7,004 nt of DNA from DGNJ01 sp002388905 (GCA_036843405.1 DAITSJ010000040.1:1-7004), one strand, 5' to 3'. Shown: positions 1 through 6,464, numbered from the stretch's first letter. The notes: generated by a model not told the origin, from the letters alone. Numbers and translations: made by a program.

Positions 1-233
1 ACAATACGCTCGGGCCCAAAGCCCGGAACTGTCCACCGAAGCGGGGTAACTCCACCCAGCTCCAGGACAGGAAGCTGGTGGAGCAGGCCAAGGGGCTATT
101 GATGGCCCACAAGAAAATCGATGAGCAAGAGGCACATCAGCTCATCACCCAGCTTGCCATGAACAGCAATCAGCGCCTGCCCGACGTTGCAGGCACCATA
201 CTGGCAACCCTTTCGCCAAAGGGAAAATCCTGA
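1..233 (+). CDS. nasT: NasT-type ANTAR response regulator, C-terminal fragment (5' end outside window)
   Basis: The reading frame is open from base 3 to a TGA at 231-233 and gives about 76 residues. They contain an ANTAR RNA-binding domain: a short linker, then RKLVEQAKGLLM, HKKIDEQEAHQLI and AMNSNQRLPDVAGTIL, the three-helix pattern of the family, with the AKGLLM core and the Ala-Met of the third helix intact. In NasT proteins this domain follows a receiver-like domain, which would lie upstream of the window. NasT binds hairpins in the leader RNA of nitrate-assimilation operons and prevents transcription termination. The nitrate sensor NasS holds it inactive until nitrate or nitrite is present. 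The nasS-like gene begins 19 bases downstream, so the two probably share an mRNA. The alternative, another ANTAR regulator such as AmiR, is unlikely given this neighbour. The N-terminal domain cannot be judged here. Confidence 0.9.
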   Translation, partial: NTLGPKARNCPPKRGNSTQLQDRKLVEQAKGLLMAHKKIDEQEAHQLITQLAMNSNQRLPDVAGTILATLSPKGKS

Positions 234-252
234 GCTTGTCGAGGACCCGTAA

Positions 253-1452
253 ATGACAGTATCGAAACAACTCGCGCCACCGGAAAAAGAACAGCTGACC
301 ATCGGTTTTATGCGGCTGACGGACAGTGCCCCGCTGGTTTTGGCACATGAAGCGGGGATTTTCAGGCGCTACGGCCTCGACGTTAGCCTGGTAAGGGAGG
401 TTTCCTGGGCCAACCTGCGGGACAAACTTGTGGTGGGTAAACTGGACGCCGCGCACCTGCTTGCGCCACTGCCCATGATGGCGGGTTTTGGCGCGGGCGG
501 CATGCGGGTCAACCTGCTGACGGGCCTTTCCCTGGGGCTCAACGGCAATGCCGTCACCGTTGCCAATGCCATCGGACAGCATCTGGGTATCGGGGAGGGC
601 ATGCCCGATGCGCTCGGGGCGGCTGAACGGCTGCGAGATTATCTTCTCGACGGGAAGAGAACCCTTACCCTGGCGACGGTGCATGCATTCTCCATGCATA
701 CCCTCCTGTTGCGCATGTGGCTGGAGGCGGGCGGTATCGATCCCGATCGGGATGTTCGCATTATTGTCCTGCCGCCCGAGCAGATGTGCGACAGCCTGGC
801 CCGGGGGATCGTCGATGGCTTCTGCGTCGGCGAGCCCTGGAATTCCCTGGCCGTGCAGCGTGGCGTGGGCTCGGTGGCCGCCAGTGGCTACCAGATCTGG
901 AACAACGCGCCGGAAAAAGTGCTGGGAGTCACCGAAGCCTGGCACAGCCGGAATCCTTCCACGCACCTGCGGTTACGCCTGGCGGTAATGGAAGCCTGCC
1001 GGCAACTGGCGGAGCCCGACCAGAGGCAGGGGGCCGTGGAAATCCTCAGCCGGCCTCAGTACCTGGATTTGCCGGGACGTTTGCTGGCGCCCTCGCTGAC
1101 CGGCGAATTTATGTTTGCCAAGGGCACTGCTCCGGTTTCCATGCCGGAATTCCATGTCTTTGGCCGGTTCGAGGCGGGGTTCCCATGGCGATCCCATGCC
1201 GAGTGGATGGTGCGAAAGAGCAGCCAGCCCCTGGGAAAACCTATCAGCGATGACAACTGTCGGCTGCTCGTTCAGCAATCCTATCGCACCGATCTTTACC
1301 GGGATGCCGCCCGCCACCTGAATATCCCCGCGCCCGCCCGGGATTTCAAGGAGGAAGGGGAGCATGCAGCGCCCTGGGAGATGGAGCCGGGTATTTGTCT
1401 CGGAGCGGATCTCATGGTCGGTGGGGGTCGCTTCGTTCCCCGTGGCCGTTGA
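253..1452 (+). CDS. nasS: NasS, cytoplasmic nitrate/nitrite-sensing NrtA-family protein
   Basis: The product has 399 residues and belongs to the NrtA/CmpA family of periplasmic-type binding proteins, but it has no signal peptide: the N-terminus is polar and enters the first domain at about residue 15 (LTIGFMRLTDSAPL). Family landmarks are the AAHLL segment (residues 66-70), SLGLNGNAVTV (93-103), H144 within the ATVHAFSMH stretch, and the ligand-pocket motif FCVGEPWN (190-197) followed by PEKVLGVTEAW (220-230). These match the neighbouring exported protein at 1768-3174, so the two are paralogues. In NasS-NasT systems this soluble form senses nitrate or nitrite and sequesters NasT when they are absent. 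The ATG is supported by GAGGA at 241-245, seven bases upstream. The order nasT-nasS and the 19-base gap support co-transcription. A truncated transport binding protein is the alternative, but the nasT partner argues strongly for the sensor. Confidence 0.87.
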   Translation: MTVSKQLAPPEKEQLTIGFMRLTDSAPLVLAHEAGIFRRYGLDVSLVREVSWANLRDKLVVGKLDAAHLLAPLPMMAGFGAGGMRVNLLTGLSLGLNGNAVTVANAIGQHLGIGEGMPDALGAAERLRDYLLDGKRTLTLATVHAFSMHTLLLRMWLEAGGIDPDRDVRIIVLPPEQMCDSLARGIVDGFCVGEPWNSLAVQRGVGSVAASGYQIWNNAPEKVLGVTEAWHSRNPSTHLRLRLAVMEACRQLAEPDQRQGAVEILSRPQYLDLPGRLLAPSLTGEFMFAKGTAPVSMPEFHVFGRFEAGFPWRSHAEWMVRKSSQPLGKPISDDNCRLLVQQSYRTDLYRDAARHLNIPAPARDFKEEGEHAAPWEMEPGICLGADLMVGGGRFVPRGR

Positions 1453-1461
1453 TCGCGTCAT

Positions 1462-1485
1462 CGGGCGGACATTCCGTCTCGCCCG
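1462..1485 (+). other. Hairpin just after nasS
   Basis: CGGGCG (1462-1467) pairs with CGCCCG (1480-1485), and the inner GAC (1468-1470) pairs with GTC (1476-1478). T1479 is bulged and the loop is ATTCC. The stem begins about ten bases after the nasS stop codon. No T tract follows, so it is not a classical intrinsic terminator. It may protect the 3' end of the nasTS message or weakly stop transcription; that role is inferred. Confidence 0.5.
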
Positions 1486-1501
1486 GCACACGATTGGTGC
1501 G
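1485..1501 (+). promoter_or_regulatory. Candidate NtrC-binding dyad
   Basis: GGCACACGATTGGTGCG contains GCAC-N7-GTGC symmetry and fits the NtrC pattern GCACC-N5-GGTGC with one mismatch. Its centre lies about 137 bases before the inferred start of the sigma-54 promoter at 1604-1620, a normal distance for an upstream activator site that acts by DNA looping. Further half-site-like words (TGGT at 1508-1511, GCACCA at 1517-1522) follow, but their spacing does not match the consensus. Confidence 0.55.
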
Positions 1502-1603
1502 AATGGTTGGTCCGACGCACCACGACCTGGCCGTAACAAGCAGATAAGCGCCACCTGTCCACGGGAAATCCGCCAAAAGCGGCTTTATATCGCCCGATAA
1601 AGT

Positions 1604-1620
1604 TGGCACGGTAACTGCAT
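1604..1620 (+). promoter_or_regulatory. Sigma-54 (RpoN) -24/-12 promoter of the nitrate transport operon
   Basis: The sequence TTGGCACGGTAACTGCAT fits YTGGCACG-N4-TTGCW with a single C for T change in the -12 element. The invariant GG (1605-1606) and GC (1617-1618) are twelve bases apart, as sigma-54 requires. Transcription should begin near 1630. This type of promoter needs an enhancer-binding protein, here most likely NtrC acting through the dyad at 1485-1501, and it places the transporter genes under nitrogen-limitation control. Confidence 0.85.
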
Positions 1621-1695
1621 CGCTTGTATTGGGTCTCGAGACGCCCCCTGTATCGAGGCCCGTAAATGAAAGCCCTCCACTCCCGGGTGATGTTG

Positions 1696-1730
1696 CCCAC
1701 GCTGAAGTAACTGTCAGCGTGGGTTTTTTT
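1696..1730 (+). terminator. Intrinsic terminator in the leader, upstream of nrtA
   Basis: CCCACGCTGA (1696-1705) and TCAGCGTGGG (1714-1723) form a perfect ten-pair stem with an eight-base loop, followed by seven T (1724-1730). It lies between the sigma-54 promoter and the first structural gene and about 240 bases after nasS. It therefore should act as a conditional attenuator of the transporter operon rather than as the end of nasTS. Confidence 0.9.
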
Positions 1731-1754
1731 ATGCCTGTCGAGGCGATTGAAAAC

Positions 1755-1761
1755 GAGAGGA
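1755..1761 (+). promoter_or_regulatory. Ribosome binding site deciding the nrtA start
   Basis: GAGAGGA lies six bases before the ATG at 1768. An in-frame TTG at 1747 lies upstream of this site and has no comparable purine tract, so the ATG is preferred. Confidence 0.75.
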
Positions 1762-1767
1762 TCAGTG

Positions 1768-3174
1768 ATGGTTTGGAATCAACGCAAAACCTCAGTAATA
1801 ACCGGTTTTCGCCGTATAGGGGCAGTGCTGTCCCTGGTTGTCTGTGTATCCGCCGGGTTGCTTGAAGCCCCTGAGGCCAGGGCCGAAATCGGCCCGGCCG
1901 AGAAGCCCGTGCTCACCTTTGGCTTTATCAAACTGACCGATATGGCGCCCCTGGCCATCGCCTACGAAAAAGGTTACTTCGAGGACGAGGGGCTCTATGT
2001 GTCGCTGGAGGCCCAGGCCAACTGGAAGGTGCTGCTCGACGGGGTCATCGACGGGCAGCTCGACGGCGCGCACATGCTTGCCGGCCAACCCCTGGCGGCA
2101 ACCATCGGCTTCGGTACCAGGGCCCACATCGTTACCCCCTTTAGCATGGATCTCAATGGCAACGGGATCACCGTCTCCAACGACGTCTGGGAGTCCATGA
2201 AGAAGCATGTGCCCAAAAGGGACGACGGCAAACCCGTCCACCCCATTAAGGCGGATTACCTGAAGCCGGTGGTGGACGAGTACCGGGACATGGGCCTGCC
2301 CTTCAAGATGGGGATGGTCTTCCCGGTTTCCACCCATAATTACGAGCTACGCTACTGGCTCGCCGCCGGCGGTATCCATCCGGGGTACTACGCACCCCAT
2401 AAAGGGGATACCTCGGGCACTATCGATGCCGAGGCCCTGCTTTCCGTCACGCCGCCGCCGCAAATGCCCGCCACCATGGAGGCCGGCACTATCTACGGCT
2501 ATTGCGTGGGAGAGCCCTGGAACCAGCAGGCGGTATTCAAGGGTATTGGCGTACCGGTCATCACCGATTACGAAATCTGGAAAAACAATCCTGAAAAAGT
2601 TTTCGGCATGACCAAGGCATTCACCGAGGAGTATCCCAATACCTCGGTGCGGGTGGTCAAGGCATTATTGCGTGCCGCCAGGTGGCTCGACGAAAACGAC
2701 AACGCGAACCGGGAGGAAGCGGTGGAAATACTGTCCCGCAGCGCCTATGTCGGTGCCGACGAGGAAGTCATTGCCAACTCCATGACCGGCACCTTCGAAT
2801 ACGAGAAGGGAGACAAGCGGCCGGTGCCGGACTTCAACGTTTTCTTCCGGTACAACGCCACTTATCCCTACTACTCGGATGCCATATGGTACCTGACCCA
2901 GATGCGTCGCTGGGGCCAGATTGCCGAGCCGAAAAGCGACCAGTGGTACAAGGACGTGGCCGCCAAAGTCTATATTCCGGACATCTATGAAACCGCCGCC
3001 CGGGAATTGATCGCCGAAGGCTACATGAACGCCGATGAATTCCCGGATTTTGAAACCGAGGATGGCTTCAAGCCGCCTCAGCCGGAGTTTATCGACAACA
3101 TCACTTTCGATGGCGGCAAGCCCAACGCCTATCTCGAAAAGTTCGATATCGGCCTGAAAAACGAGGTGCTTTAA
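1768..3174 (+). CDS. nrtA: Periplasmic nitrate-binding protein of an ABC transporter (NrtA/NasF family)
   Basis: The product has 468 residues from the ATG supported by GAGAGGA. The N-terminus looks like a signal peptide: basic residues (QRK, FRR), a hydrophobic core around residues 17-32, and a likely cleavage after ARA at residue 39. RR followed by IGAVL is a weak twin-arginine resemblance, and Cys26 lacks a proper lipobox, so Sec export of a soluble protein is the simplest reading. The mature part begins with LTFGFIKLTDMAPL and carries the family landmarks: HMLAGQPLA (102-110), PFSMDLNGNGITV (124-136), STHNYELRYWLAAGGI (188-203) and the pocket motif GYCVGEPWN (244-252), then NPEKVFGMTKAF. 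It should capture nitrate, possibly also nitrite, and deliver it to the permease encoded 68 bases downstream. It closely resembles NasS but is exported and about 70 residues longer, mostly in internal segments and the C-terminal end. Binding of bicarbonate or cyanate, as in related families, is less likely in this locus. Confidence 0.9.
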   Translation: MVWNQRKTSVITGFRRIGAVLSLVVCVSAGLLEAPEARAEIGPAEKPVLTFGFIKLTDMAPLAIAYEKGYFEDEGLYVSLEAQANWKVLLDGVIDGQLDGAHMLAGQPLAATIGFGTRAHIVTPFSMDLNGNGITVSNDVWESMKKHVPKRDDGKPVHPIKADYLKPVVDEYRDMGLPFKMGMVFPVSTHNYELRYWLAAGGIHPGYYAPHKGDTSGTIDAEALLSVTPPPQMPATMEAGTIYGYCVGEPWNQQAVFKGIGVPVITDYEIWKNNPEKVFGMTKAFTEEYPNTSVRVVKALLRAARWLDENDNANREEAVEILSRSAYVGADEEVIANSMTGTFEYEKGDKRPVPDFNVFFRYNATYPYYSDAIWYLTQMRRWGQIAEPKSDQWYKDVAAKVYIPDIYETAARELIAEGYMNADEFPDFETEDGFKPPQPEFIDNITFDGGKPNAYLEKFDIGLKNEVL

Positions 3175-3242
3175 CCCGGTAACCGCCTTGTTATCCGGTC
3201 GCACCCTCTTGAAATGTATAGCGGTAACAGAGAGCACATGTC

Positions 3243-4244
3243 ATGACTAGCGCCACTACAGCATCCAAATCGCCGTTCTGGAGACTGTTCCTGACGGGCA
3301 TGCCCTCCCAGGCATGGATTTCCCGGCAGGCGAAAAATCTGGCCCTGCCGCTTGTGGGTATCCTGGTTTTCCTGCTTCTCTGGCAGGCCGCCGCCAGTAA
3401 TATAGAAACCTCGCTCGGACAGTTCCCGGGCCCGGCGGCGGTGTGGGAACAATCCCACAACCTGGTGGACGAATATCAGCAGGCCCGGCAGAAGGAAGCG
3501 GCTTTCTACGAGCGCCAGTACGAGCGCCGGGACAAGATACTGGCGGAAGACCCGGATGCCGCAGTGCGGATATTCGACTATCCCGGGAAGCCCACGTTTT
3601 TCGACCAGATAGTTACCAGCCTCTATACAGTGATGTTCGGGTTCCTGGTGGCCACGCTTATTGCGGTGCCGCTGGGGGTCGTCTGTGGCCTGAGTGAAAC
3701 CCTTTACCGCGCCATCAATCCTCTGATTCAGGTTTTCAAACCTGTCTCTCCCTTGGCCTGGCTACCATTGGTGACAATGGTGGTCAGCGCCCTTTATATT
3801 TCAGACGATCCGATGTTCGATAAATCTTTTCTGACATCGGCATTCACGGTCACCCTGTGCTGCCTGTGGCCAACGGTGATCAATACCGCGGTGGGCGTTG
3901 CGGGAATCGACAAGGATCTGGTCAACGTCAGCCGGGTTATTCGTCTCCCCGCCCTCAAGCACGTGCAGAAAGTTGTGCTGCCTTCGGCCATTCCCATGAT
4001 TTTTACAGGGCTTCGGCTATCGCTGGCCACGGGCTGGATGGTGCTGATCGCGGCGGAAATGCTCGCCCAGAACCCCGGTCTCGGCAAGTTCATCTGGGAC
4101 GAATTCCAGAACGGCAGTTCCAACTCCCTGGGCCGGATCATGGTGGCGGTGATTGTCATCGGTTTTATCGGTTTTTTGCTCGACATCATCATGCTCGCGG
4201 TCCAGCGCCGCGTGAGCTGGGACAAAAATGCTGTTTTGCGATAA
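3243..4244 (+). CDS. nrtB: Nitrate ABC transporter permease (NrtB/NasE family)
   Basis: The product has 333 residues and is an inner-membrane permease of the binding-protein-dependent type. Hydrophobic segments lie near residues 34-52, 127-150, 165-186, 197-219, 250-275 and 299-321. The cytoplasmic EAA-type loop, which contacts the ATPase, is at about 216-260 (GIDKDLVNVSRVIRLPAL...VVLPSAIPMIFTGLRLS). Between the first and second segments is a long charged stretch (about 53-120) rich in Glu, Arg and Gln that includes YERQYERR. It is probably periplasmic or lies along the membrane, and it exceeds the shorter loop of cyanobacterial NrtB. The start ATG has only a weak purine stretch (CAGAGAG, 3228-3234). 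A tiny frame, ATGTCATGA at 3238-3246, overlaps it. It should form the nitrate channel together with the ATPase encoded 30 bases downstream, probably as a homodimer since no second permease gene is present. Confidence 0.9.
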   Translation: MTSATTASKSPFWRLFLTGMPSQAWISRQAKNLALPLVGILVFLLLWQAAASNIETSLGQFPGPAAVWEQSHNLVDEYQQARQKEAAFYERQYERRDKILAEDPDAAVRIFDYPGKPTFFDQIVTSLYTVMFGFLVATLIAVPLGVVCGLSETLYRAINPLIQVFKPVSPLAWLPLVTMVVSALYISDDPMFDKSFLTSAFTVTLCCLWPTVINTAVGVAGIDKDLVNVSRVIRLPALKHVQKVVLPSAIPMIFTGLRLSLATGWMVLIAAEMLAQNPGLGKFIWDEFQNGSSNSLGRIMVAVIVIGFIGFLLDIIMLAVQRRVSWDKNAVLR

Positions 4245-4274
4245 CCCCTGCCACGACAATTCGAGGAAAATCAG

Positions 4275-5159
4275 ATGAAACACTACCTGGATATCAGCAA
4301 TGTCGGCATCGAGTTCAAGACAGACAGTGGCCCTTTTCGGGCACTGCAGGATGTCAATCTCAAAATCGACAAGGGGGAATTCATTTCCCTGATCGGCCAC
4401 TCCGGTTGCGGTAAGTCGACAGTTCTCAATATCGTCGCGGGTTTGTACGGCGCCACCGAGGGCGGCGTCATTCTCGAGGGTCGCGAAGTGGACGAGCCTG
4501 GGCCCGACCGGGCGGTGGTTTTCCAGAATCACGCGCTGCTGCCCTGGCTTTCGGTTTACGAAAATGTCGCCCTGGCCGTCCGGGAGGTTTTCAAGGGGCG
4601 CAAGACCAGGTCGGAAATGCGCGACTGGGTTGAACACAACCTGGCGCTGGTTCACATGAGCCACGCGCTGCATAAAATGCCCCACGAAATTTCCGGCGGC
4701 ATGAAACAGCGGGTGGGTATCGCCCGGGGCCTGGCCATGGAGCCCAAGGTGCTCTTGATGGACGAACCTTTCGGAGCCCTCGATGCGTTGACCCGCGCCC
4801 ACCTGCAGGACTCCCTGATGGAGATCCAGAACGATCTCGACAACACGGTGATCATGATCACCCATGATGTGGACGAAGCGGTGCTGCTTTCCGATCGTAT
4901 CGTGATGATGACCAACGGTCCCGCTGCCGGGATCGGCGAGGTGCTCGATGTGGATCTCCCGAGGCCCAGGCATCGACTGGAGCTGGCGGAGGATGCCCAC
5001 TACAACCGTATCCGCCAGCAGGTGTTGAAGTTCCTTTACGAGAAACAGAGAAACCCCGCTTCCGCTGCCGTGGAAAACCAGGCGCAAGGCGAAGCCAAAA
5101 ACAGCGAAAACCGTGACGGTGTTGCCGGGGATGACCGGAAAGACGACGAGGCTGCCTGA
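4275..5159 (+). CDS. nrtD: Nitrate ABC transporter ATP-binding protein (NrtD/NasD family)
   Basis: The 294-residue product is a complete ABC ATPase. Walker A is GHSGCGKST (41-49), the Q-loop is VFQNHALLPW (82-91), the signature is ISGGMKQR (139-146), Walker B with D-loop is VLLMDEPFGALD (159-170), and the switch His is in ITHDVDEA (195-202). The HALLPWLSVYENV region resembles the nitrate, taurine and sulfonate group of importers, and the gene context selects nitrate. The core ends near residue 260. A tail of about 34 residues follows, rich in Ala, Glu, Asn and Asp, with no recognisable domain. Unlike cyanobacterial NrtC, no NrtA-like regulatory domain is fused. GAGGAAA (4263-4269) supports the ATG. 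The stop codon abuts the GTG start of the next gene, so translation of the two is probably coupled. Confidence 0.92.
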   Translation: MKHYLDISNVGIEFKTDSGPFRALQDVNLKIDKGEFISLIGHSGCGKSTVLNIVAGLYGATEGGVILEGREVDEPGPDRAVVFQNHALLPWLSVYENVALAVREVFKGRKTRSEMRDWVEHNLALVHMSHALHKMPHEISGGMKQRVGIARGLAMEPKVLLMDEPFGALDALTRAHLQDSLMEIQNDLDNTVIMITHDVDEAVLLSDRIVMMTNGPAAGIGEVLDVDLPRPRHRLELAEDAHYNRIRQQVLKFLYEKQRNPASAAVENQAQGEAKNSENRDGVAGDDRKDDEAA

Positions 5160-5162
5160 GTG
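5148..5162 (+). promoter_or_regulatory. Ribosome binding site and GTG start coupled to the nrtD stop
   Basis: GAGG (5148-5151) lies eight bases before GTG (5160-5162). The preceding TGA (5157-5159) touches the GTG directly. The site lies inside the last codons of the ATPase gene, which favours re-initiation or coupled translation. From this start, residues 5-14 already form the FAD-binding LVIIGSGMAA, so a later start would destroy the domain. Confidence 0.75.
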
Positions 5163-6371
5163 GCCGATCGACTGGTCATTATCGGCAGCGGGATGGCCGC
5201 AGCCCGGTTGCTGGAATCCCTCGACGAGCAGAAGGCCGGGTTTGATATCACGGTAATCGGCGAGGAGCCGCAATCGAGCTACAACCGGATTTTGCTTTCA
5301 TCCGTGCTCTGCGGCGAAAAGGGCCCAAGAGAGCTTCCCCTGTTGAGTCCCGAGTGGTACCGGGCCAGGCGCATTAACCTGATTACCGGCCAGGCGGTTA
5401 CCTCTGTCGATATCGAGGGTCGCAGGGTTTATACGGCCCACGGGCATATCATTGACTATGACCGGCTTGTTTTCGCAACAGGGTCCCGCGCCCATATTCC
5501 CCAGGTATCCGGTATCGATGCCGACGGTGTCCTGGCGTTCCGGTCACTGACAGATCTTGACCGCATACGCGAGCTGGCCGCAAGCAGTAAAAGAGTCGTG
5601 GTGGTCGGCGGCGGATTGCTCGGACTGGAAGCCGCCCATGGTCTCGATTCGCTGGGTTTGCAGGTTACCGTTGTCCACCGCCGGGGCTGGCCCATGAATC
5701 GGCAACTCGACCGGGAAGCGGGACAATTGTTGCAATCGCAACTGGAGGTCCGGGGTATCCGCTTTGCCATGAATGCCAGTCCTGAAAGGTTGCAGGCAAG
5801 CGAGGGACGCGTGCGGGGTGTGGTGCTCGACAATGGCCTTGAGTTGAAAGCCGGTATGGCCCTTTTTGCCGCCGGCATAGAGCCAAATAGCGAACTGGCC
5901 GGGGATGCCGGCCTTGAATGCCGGCGGGCCATTGTCGTGGATCGCTACCTGCAAACCAGTGTTAAACATATCTATGCCCTGGGGGAGTGTTGCCAGATTG
6001 GCGAGCGGACCTTCGGTCTCGTCGCCCCCGTCCGCCAGCAGGCGGATATACTTGCCGCAAACCTCACCGGCAAGCCGGGCGAGGGCTATCGACACCTGGA
6101 CACGCCCACCCGGCTCAAGGTATCGGGTATCGATCTTTACTCCGCCGGTCGTCATGGTGCGGCGGCCAACGCCGAAGAACAGGTCCTGCGTGACCCCGGG
6201 GCAGGTGTCTACCGCCGGCTTTTTTTCGATCGCGACCGCCTGGTGGGCGCTATCCTGTTGGGGGATTGCAGCGGTGGCCGCTGGTACGACGAGTTGATCA
6301 AGTCCCGGCAAGCGGTGGGAGCACAACGCCCCTGGCTGGTTTTCGGACCGGACTATTACCTCAGGGGATAA
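5160..6371 (+). CDS. FAD-dependent NAD(P)H oxidoreductase, like the N-terminal part of NirB / NasC-type electron donor
   Basis: The 403-residue product has the two-dinucleotide-binding-domain fold of the NirB/rubredoxin reductase group. It shows an N-terminal FAD motif (VIIGSGMAAARLLE, 6-19), a YNRILLSSVLCGE segment (41-53), FATGSRAHIP (105-114), a second dinucleotide motif for NAD(P)H (VVVVGGGLLGLEAAHGL, 146-162) and the flavin-closing YALGECCQI (272-280). The C-terminal domain (from about 315) ends in LVGAILLGDC...RWYDELIKS, like the corresponding part of NirB. There is no CxxC-type redox disulfide, no BFD-type [2Fe-2S] domain and no sirohaem domain, so the protein alone would not reduce nitrite. 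It most likely passes electrons from NAD(P)H to an assimilatory nitrate or nitrite reductase encoded elsewhere. Its role is inferred from family and context; a general ferredoxin or rubredoxin reductase is possible. It is the last gene of the operon here. Symbols differ between species (nasC, nasB), so none is given. Confidence 0.82.
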   Translation: MADRLVIIGSGMAAARLLESLDEQKAGFDITVIGEEPQSSYNRILLSSVLCGEKGPRELPLLSPEWYRARRINLITGQAVTSVDIEGRRVYTAHGHIIDYDRLVFATGSRAHIPQVSGIDADGVLAFRSLTDLDRIRELAASSKRVVVVGGGLLGLEAAHGLDSLGLQVTVVHRRGWPMNRQLDREAGQLLQSQLEVRGIRFAMNASPERLQASEGRVRGVVLDNGLELKAGMALFAAGIEPNSELAGDAGLECRRAIVVDRYLQTSVKHIYALGECCQIGERTFGLVAPVRQQADILAANLTGKPGEGYRHLDTPTRLKVSGIDLYSAGRHGAAANAEEQVLRDPGAGVYRRLFFDRDRLVGAILLGDCSGGRWYDELIKSRQAVGAQRPWLVFGPDYYLRG

Positions 6372-6392
6372 TCAATGCGTCAGGGGATAATC
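6361..6392 (+). repeat. 13-bp direct repeat at the operon 3' end
   Basis: TCAGGGGATAATC occurs at 6361-6373 and again at 6380-6392, separated by AATGCG. The first copy contains the stop codon of the oxidoreductase gene. The second lies in a 26-codon frame starting at ATG 6375, which shows no other sign of being a gene. The repeat could be a small local duplication. Confidence 0.85.
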
Positions 6393-6464
6393 GTCGGGAG
6401 CCGGCGAGTGAACGGGGGTTCGGAAGGGGGAGCCTTTCCGGCCTGCCGAGGCTGAAAATCAGCA

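Larger units (their letters stand above)
1630..1767 (+). ncRNA. NasT-responsive antitermination leader (candidate)
   Basis: This is the untranslated leader between the inferred sigma-54 start and the nrtA ATG. Its first stem pairs GGGTCTCGA (1631-1639) with TCGAGGCCC (1653-1661), nine pairs with one G-T, and encloses 13 bases. A second, shorter stem pairs GGGT (1685-1688) with GCCC (1695-1698) around the six-base loop GATGTT. It uses bases of the terminator's 5' arm, so the two structures exclude each other. That is the arrangement expected of an ANTAR-protein target: two hairpins, the second overlapping a terminator. The hexaloop rule known for ANTAR targets (A at position 1, G at position 4) is only half met in the second loop (G1, G4) and not seen in the first, so the exact NasT site is unproven. 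Confidence 0.65.

Noticed and set aside
145..966. Long open frame on the minus strand across nasT and nasS
   Set aside because: It is antisense to two well-supported genes, shows no recognisable domain, and is explained by codon bias in a GC-rich gene.
1517..1531. Second NtrC-like site beginning GCACC
   Set aside because: The downstream half (CTGGC) matches only two of five consensus bases at the required spacing.
1747..1767. In-frame TTG start for nrtA, seven codons upstream
   Set aside because: It lies before the strong GAGAGGA site and has no Shine-Dalgarno of its own; the ATG at 1768 is correctly spaced and still leaves a full signal peptide.
3178..3228. Possible inverted repeat GGTAACCGC / GCGGTAAC between nrtA and nrtB
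   Set aside because: Only CCGC and GCGG are truly complementary; the flanking TAA/TAA bases do not pair, so no convincing hairpin or operator is present.
4017..5273. 418-codon open frame on the minus strand opposite nrtB, nrtD and the flavoprotein
   Set aside because: The + strand encodes intact ABC transporter motifs over the same bases; the antisense product is His- and Gln-rich without a known fold, typical of a shadow frame.
6375..6455. 26-codon frame after the flavoprotein (ATG with AGGGG seven bases upstream)
   Set aside because: The apparent ribosome site belongs to the repeated 13-mer, the product has no recognisable feature, and it is too short to support without conservation data.
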